A DNA stretch of 16,038 nt. Origin: JBDTMT01 sp033764095. GTDB taxonomy: Bacteria; Desulfobacterota; Binatia; HRBIN30; CADEER01. Of this stretch, positions 12,877-16,038 are shown piece by piece (position 1 is the stretch's first letter; every line of letters begins with the position of its first letter). The notes under the pieces are model-generated. The model was not told the DNA's origin. It did not search any database and saw nothing but the letters and a program-made list of their open reading frames with translations. Both the position numbers and the translations under genes were made by a program. The stretch lies in NCBI GenBank assembly GCA_033764095.1, contig JANRJF010000120.1:1-16038 (forward strand). The letters run 5' to 3'.

Positions 12877-13347
12877 ATGGCGACGCTCACGCAGGACGAA
12901 TTCACCAAGCTGGTCGGCTGTCTGTGCGAGGACCTCGGCGTGCAGCGGCTGCGCGACAAGCTGGTCGCCATGCGCGGGCTGACCACGCGCCGCGGCGCCG
13001 CCTCGGCCGACGTGCTGGCGTCGCAGCTCTACCAGCTCACCGGCGGACTGCGCCGCCAGGTGCCGGCGACCATCGCGTTGCACGGCCTGTGGGCGGATCG
13101 CATTCAACAGAAGCTCGGCGAGGAGGGCGAGAAGGCTCTCGAAGTCATCGCCGAGCAGGTCAACGCCTGCCTCGCCGAGCACGACGCGATCGTGCCGGAG
13201 AAGGAAGGCGAGCTCGACGGCCTGTTGAAGCAGTATGCCGATCAGCTCGCCGCCGCGGTCGGTGCCGAGCGGGCGCGGCTCGACATGCTGATCAAGGCGG
13301 TGCCGGCGGTGGCCGAGAAGCTGCGCGCCGCGCCCGCCGGCGGCTGA
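12877..13347 (+). CDS. helical protein of unknown function upstream of murE
   Basis: The gene encodes 156 residues without signal peptide, membrane helix or recognised motif. It is almost wholly helical, with charged amphipathic stretches such as DRIQQKLGEEGEKALEVIAEQ and GELDGLLKQYADQLAAAVGAE. A coiled-coil or helical-bundle fold is likely. It has two early cysteines (CLCEDLG, residues 15 and 17). The ATG at 12877 is divergent from the chorismate-mutase fusion, with about 50 bases between starts, and its stop is 11 bases before murE, so it is probably co-transcribed with murE. A link to cell-wall synthesis is only by position. Confidence 0.7.
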   Translation: MATLTQDEFTKLVGCLCEDLGVQRLRDKLVAMRGLTTRRGAASADVLASQLYQLTGGLRRQVPATIALHGLWADRIQQKLGEEGEKALEVIAEQVNACLAEHDAIVPEKEGELDGLLKQYADQLAAAVGAERARLDMLIKAVPAVAEKLRAAPAGG

Positions 13348-13358
13348 GCCGCGCCCCG

Positions 13359-14864
13359 ATGACGACGCTGCGCGCGCTCGTGCCCGCCGACCACGTCGTC
13401 GCGGTGCACGGGTCGCTCGACGTCGCGGTGGCGCAGCTCACCACCGACTCGCGCAGCGTCGGCCGTGGCGACGTCTTCGTCTGCCTGCCCGGCTACCGCA
13501 GCGAGGGCGGCGAGACGCGCGCCGATCGGCACGACTTCATCCCCGCCGCGCTCGCCGCGGGTGCCGCCGCCCTGGTGGTCGAGCGCGACGTCGCGCCGCC
13601 GCCCGGCGTGACGATGGTGCGCGTCGCCGACGCCTGGCGCACCGTGGCGGCGATGGCGGCGGCGTTCCACGGCCATCCGTCGCGCCAGCTGGAGCTGGTC
13701 GGCATCACCGGCACCAGCGGCAAGACCTCGACCACCTACTTCGTCGAAGCGGTGCTCGCGGCGGCCGGGCGGCGCGTCGCGCGGCTCGGCACCATCGAGT
13801 ACCGGATCGGCGATCGCGTGCTGGCCGCTGCGCAGACGACGCCCGAGGCGCCGCTGCTGCACGGCCTGTTGCGCCAGGCGGTCGACGCCGGCTGCACGGC
13901 GGCGGTGATGGAGGTGTCGTCGCACGCGCTGGAGCTGCGCCGCGTCGCCGAGCTGGCGTTCGACGTCGCGGTGTTCACCAACCTGTCGCACGACCATCTC
14001 AATTTCCATCCCGACCTGGAGCACTACCGGCGCGCCAAGGGGCGGTTGTTCGCCGAGCTGTCGAGCGGCGGCAAACGCGGTACGGCCGTGATCAACGTCG
14101 ACGACCCGCACGCCGACTACATGCTCGGCGTCAACCGCGGCGAGCTGGTCACCTACGGCGTGACCAACCCGGCGATGGTGCGGGCGCGCGACATCGACAT
14201 GGGCCTGGGCGGCGTGACCTTCACCGCCTCCACGCCGCGCGGCGAGACGCCAGTGCGCCTGCGCCATCTCGGCGCCTACTCGGTCTACAACGCGCTCGCC
14301 GCGCTCGCCGTCGGCGCGGCCCTCGACCTGCCGCTCGACACCATCGCCGCCGGGCTGGCGGCGGCGCCGGCGGTGCCGGGGCGCTTCGAGCTGATCGACG
14401 CCGGCCAGGATTTCGTCGTCGCGGTCGATTACGCGCACAAGCCCGACGCGCTCGCCCGACTGATCGAGAGTGCGCGCGCCATGCGGCCGCGGCGGGTGAT
14501 CACGCTGTTCGGCTGCGGCGGCGACCGCGACCGCGCCAAGCGCCCGCTGATGGGGCGCATCAGCGCCGCCGGCAGCGACCTGACCGTGGTGACCAGCGAC
14601 AATCCGCGCAGCGAGGATCCCGCCGCCATCGTCGAGGAGATCCTGGTTGGCGTGCGCGAGGTCGATCCGCAGGGCCAACGCCACGTCGTCGAGGTCGACC
14701 GCGCCCGCGCCATCGCCCTGGCGATCGAGCGCGCCGCCAGCGGCGACATCGTCCTCATCGCCGGCAAGGGCCACGAGCCCTATCAGCTGATCGCCGGCGT
14801 CAAGCACGACTTCGACGATCGCCTGGTCGCGCGGGGCGCGCTGCGCGCGAGGAGAGGCTGTTAG
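13359..14864 (+). CDS. murE: UDP-MurNAc-tripeptide synthetase (meso-DAP-adding)
   Basis: This 501-residue Mur ligase adds the third amino acid of the peptidoglycan stem peptide in the cytoplasm, using ATP. Visible are the N-terminal UDP-binding domain with LTTDSRSVGRGDVFVCLPG, the P-loop GITGTSGKT at 115-123, and TTPEAP with EVSSHAL for substrate binding. Also present are FTNLSHDHLNFH, the carbamylated lysine of YRRAKGRLF at Lys227, VPGRFE, VDYAHKPDAL, FGCGGDRDRAKRPLMG, and DNPRSEDP at 414-421. The DNPR motif marks enzymes that use meso-diaminopimelate, so the host should have a DAP-type wall. The frame stays open upstream to 12747, but that part lies inside the previous gene and the family N-terminus begins at the ATG 13359. 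Unusually, no other mur or fts genes of the dcw cluster adjoin it. Its stop codon lies within the first unit of the octamer repeat that follows. Confidence 0.96.
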   Translation: MTTLRALVPADHVVAVHGSLDVAVAQLTTDSRSVGRGDVFVCLPGYRSEGGETRADRHDFIPAALAAGAAALVVERDVAPPPGVTMVRVADAWRTVAAMAAAFHGHPSRQLELVGITGTSGKTSTTYFVEAVLAAAGRRVARLGTIEYRIGDRVLAAAQTTPEAPLLHGLLRQAVDAGCTAAVMEVSSHALELRRVAELAFDVAVFTNLSHDHLNFHPDLEHYRRAKGRLFAELSSGGKRGTAVINVDDPHADYMLGVNRGELVTYGVTNPAMVRARDIDMGLGGVTFTASTPRGETPVRLRHLGAYSVYNALAALAVGAALDLPLDTIAAGLAAAPAVPGRFELIDAGQDFVVAVDYAHKPDALARLIESARAMRPRRVITLFGCGGDRDRAKRPLMGRISAAGSDLTVVTSDNPRSEDPAAIVEEILVGVREVDPQGQRHVVEVDRARAIALAIERAASGDIVLIAGKGHEPYQLIAGVKHDFDDRLVARGALRARRGC

Positions 14865-14970
14865 GCTGTTAGGCTGTTAGGCGGTTAGGCTGTTAGGGAT
14901 TGGAGGGTCCGGTTTGTACCGACCATTCCGACCCCTAACAGCCTAGCAGCGTAGCAGCCTAACAGCCTCT
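14853..14970. repeat. about 118-bp palindrome of GCTGTTAG octamers between convergent genes
   Basis: The left arm has five tandem 8-bp units at 14857-14896: GCTGTTAG four times and GCGGTTAG once. The right arm has four units in inverse orientation at 14935-14966: CTAACAGC, CTAGCAGC, GTAGCAGC and CTAACAGC. AGAG/CTCT extends the pairing outside both arms. The 38-base centre is itself imperfectly palindromic, with CGGT-TTGT-ACCG in the middle. The first unit contains the murE stop codon, and the right arm ends a few bases before the stop of the converging gene. It may serve as a two-way RNA hairpin, though no T run is present. Confidence 0.85.
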
Positions 14971-14972
14971 CT

Positions 14973-16038
14973 TCAGAGCCCGTCGAATGCCGAGGCCAGC
15001 GCGTCGACCAGGGCGTCGGGTTGCAGGGCGCCGCGGCCGGTGAGCATGCGCACGCCGGCAGTGAGGAAGGCCTCCTCGCGCGGCTGCGCCTCGGCGTCGA
15101 GCAGGAAGAGGATCGGGATGTCGCGCGCGCTGTCGGCGGCGCGCAGGCCGGCGATGGCGCGGAACACGTCGACGCAGCTCGGCGACAGGTGCAGCACCGC
15201 CGCCTCGGGGCGGATGGTCGGCACCAGGTCGAGCGCCTGGCGGCCGTCGAGCACCACCGCGGTGGAGATGCCGGCGCCGGTGAGCTGCGAGCGCACGTCG
15301 CTCATCACGTCGATGTCGTTGCTCATGGCCAGCACGCGCTTGACGCGCGGCACCAGCCGGTTGAGCAGCGGCGCGAGCTCGAGCTGCGCCACCGGCAGGA
15401 TGGCGAAGTCGACCGGCCCGAGCCAGAAGCCCTTGTTGGCGCTCTCCGCCAGCGCGTAGGCGACCAGCGGCATGCGCGGGATACCGCTGCCGTTGCGCAG
15501 ATGGCGCAGGGTCGACCATGCCCCGGGCGCGATCAGGTTCACCGCCGCGGCGGCGACGCTGCGCTGCTTCAGGCCGTCGGCGGCTTCGGCGCTCGGGACC
15601 AGCGCGCTGACGCGATGGCCGAACTCGGCGAGCTTGTGCGCCGCGAGCCCGGCGCTGGCCTCGCCGTCGAGCAGGATGAGCTCACCGGCGATGACCGCCG
15701 CCTCGACGTCGGCGAGCAGCTCGCTCGCCGCGCTGGGCTCGCGCTCGGGCGCGGCATCGCGCTCGATCGCCAGGACGGTGTCCTCGTCGTCGCTCTCGGC
15801 GTCGGCGACCAGCTCCAGCGAGCCGAGGTTCTCCTCCGCCGACTGCAGCAGCAGGTCCTTCTCGGCCAACTGCTGCGCCAGGCGTTCCTGGTTCTGGCGC
15901 GCCGCGGTGAGCTGGTCGCGCAGCCCCGCCAGCTCCTCGGCCTGACGGGCGGCGGCGGCGACGGCCTCCGCCTCGCCGGCGCGGCGCGCGGCGGTCTCGG
16001 CGGCCAGCGCCGCGTGCGCCGCGGCCAGCTCCTCGTCG
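14973..16038 (-). CDS. coiled-coil protein with two degenerate receiver-like domains (5' end outside window)
   Basis: The frame is open to the right edge, so the start is missing; about 354 residues are visible. The first part (16037 to about 15860) is Ala/Glu/Arg/Gln-rich and reads as a coiled coil (for example RQAEELAGLRDQLTAARQNQ). After an acidic linker come two receiver-like alpha/beta domains: one from GELILLDGEASAGLAAHKLA to VDFAILPV, the other from VKRVLAMSNDIDVMSDV to the C-terminus. Both lack the phospho-acceptor aspartate: the expected positions read AAVNLIAP and AAVLHLSP. Both also lack the usual Lys-Pro. They are therefore likely pseudo-receivers used for protein contacts. A TTG at 15869 could serve as an internal start but would cut the coiled coil, so I prefer a start beyond the window. 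The function is unknown; a scaffold in signalling or polarity is possible. Confidence 0.72.
   Translation of the reverse strand, partial: DEELAAAHAALAAETAARRAGEAEAVAAAARQAEELAGLRDQLTAARQNQERLAQQLAEKDLLLQSAEENLGSLELVADAESDDEDTVLAIERDAAPEREPSAASELLADVEAAVIAGELILLDGEASAGLAAHKLAEFGHRVSALVPSAEAADGLKQRSVAAAAVNLIAPGAWSTLRHLRNGSGIPRMPLVAYALAESANKGFWLGPVDFAILPVAQLELAPLLNRLVPRVKRVLAMSNDIDVMSDVRSQLTGAGISTAVVLDGRQALDLVPTIRPEAAVLHLSPSCVDVFRAIAGLRAADSARDIPILFLLDAEAQPREEAFLTAGVRMLTGRGALQPDALVDALASAFDGL

Noticed and set aside
12747..13358. A possible N-terminal extension of murE by about 200 residues.
   Set aside because: It overlaps the upstream gene in another frame, is Arg/Ala-rich, and the MurE family N-terminus begins at 13359.
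14857..14966. The octamer repeats considered as a CRISPR array.
   Set aside because: The units are 8 bases, tandem without spacers, and occur in both orientations; no cas gene is present.
1..16038. tRNA, rRNA, transposase, integrase, attachment site or prophage genes.
   Set aside because: I looked for cloverleaf-like sequence, transposase or integrase motifs and flanking inverted repeats with duplications, and found none that I could support.

Overview
The window is about 16 kb of very GC-rich, gene-dense bacterial DNA. It encodes outer-envelope and periplasmic proteins with signal peptides or a lipobox, a MurE with the meso-diaminopimelate DNPR motif, a classical Fur and a periplasmic cyclohexadienyl dehydratase. 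Together these point to a Gram-negative, most likely a 'deltaproteobacterial' lineage in the broad sense (Myxococcota, Desulfobacterota or Binatota-like). That placement is inference, because the window holds no rRNA or other phylogenetic marker.

Layout. Positions 1-2220 (+): the last codons of an unknown gene, an AMP-forming acyl-CoA ligase, and a stand-alone SufT-type Fe-S assembly protein closed by a strong intrinsic terminator. Positions 2347-2727 (+): a small protein of unknown function. Positions 2734-5073 (-): a lipase-maturation-factor-like membrane protein and a tandem universal stress protein whose frame is broken at the start of its second domain. Positions 5178-10497 (+): a small unknown gene overlapping fur, then a promoter with a good Fur-box-like palindrome over the expected transcription start. 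This is followed by a tight four-gene run: a dihaem-type cytochrome c fused to an FTR1 iron permease, a periplasmic FMN-binding-domain protein, a four-helix membrane protein with conserved-looking histidines, and a divergent ApbE flavin transferase. Positions 10546-12826 (-): a GST, a limonene-epoxide-hydrolase/SnoaL-like protein, and a lipoprotein fusing a PheC-like cyclohexadienyl dehydratase to a secreted-type chorismate mutase. Positions 12877-14864 (+): an unknown helical protein and murE. Positions 14973-16038 (-): the C-terminal part of a coiled-coil protein with two degenerate receiver-like domains.

The most interesting unit is the Fur-linked operon at 5978-10497. It joins an iron permease to a covalently flavinylated redox protein, the enzyme that would attach its flavin, and an unassigned membrane protein. 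It reads as an iron-responsive extracytosolic redox module coupled to iron uptake. The separate families are known; the wiring between them is inference.

A second theme is the intergenic DNA. Three places carry tandem 8-bp units (GTNGTGCC family at 10503-10534 and 11572-11635; GCTGTTAG at 14857-14966). Two of the three are arranged as long inverted repeats next to or overlapping stop codons, and no listed feature type explains them.
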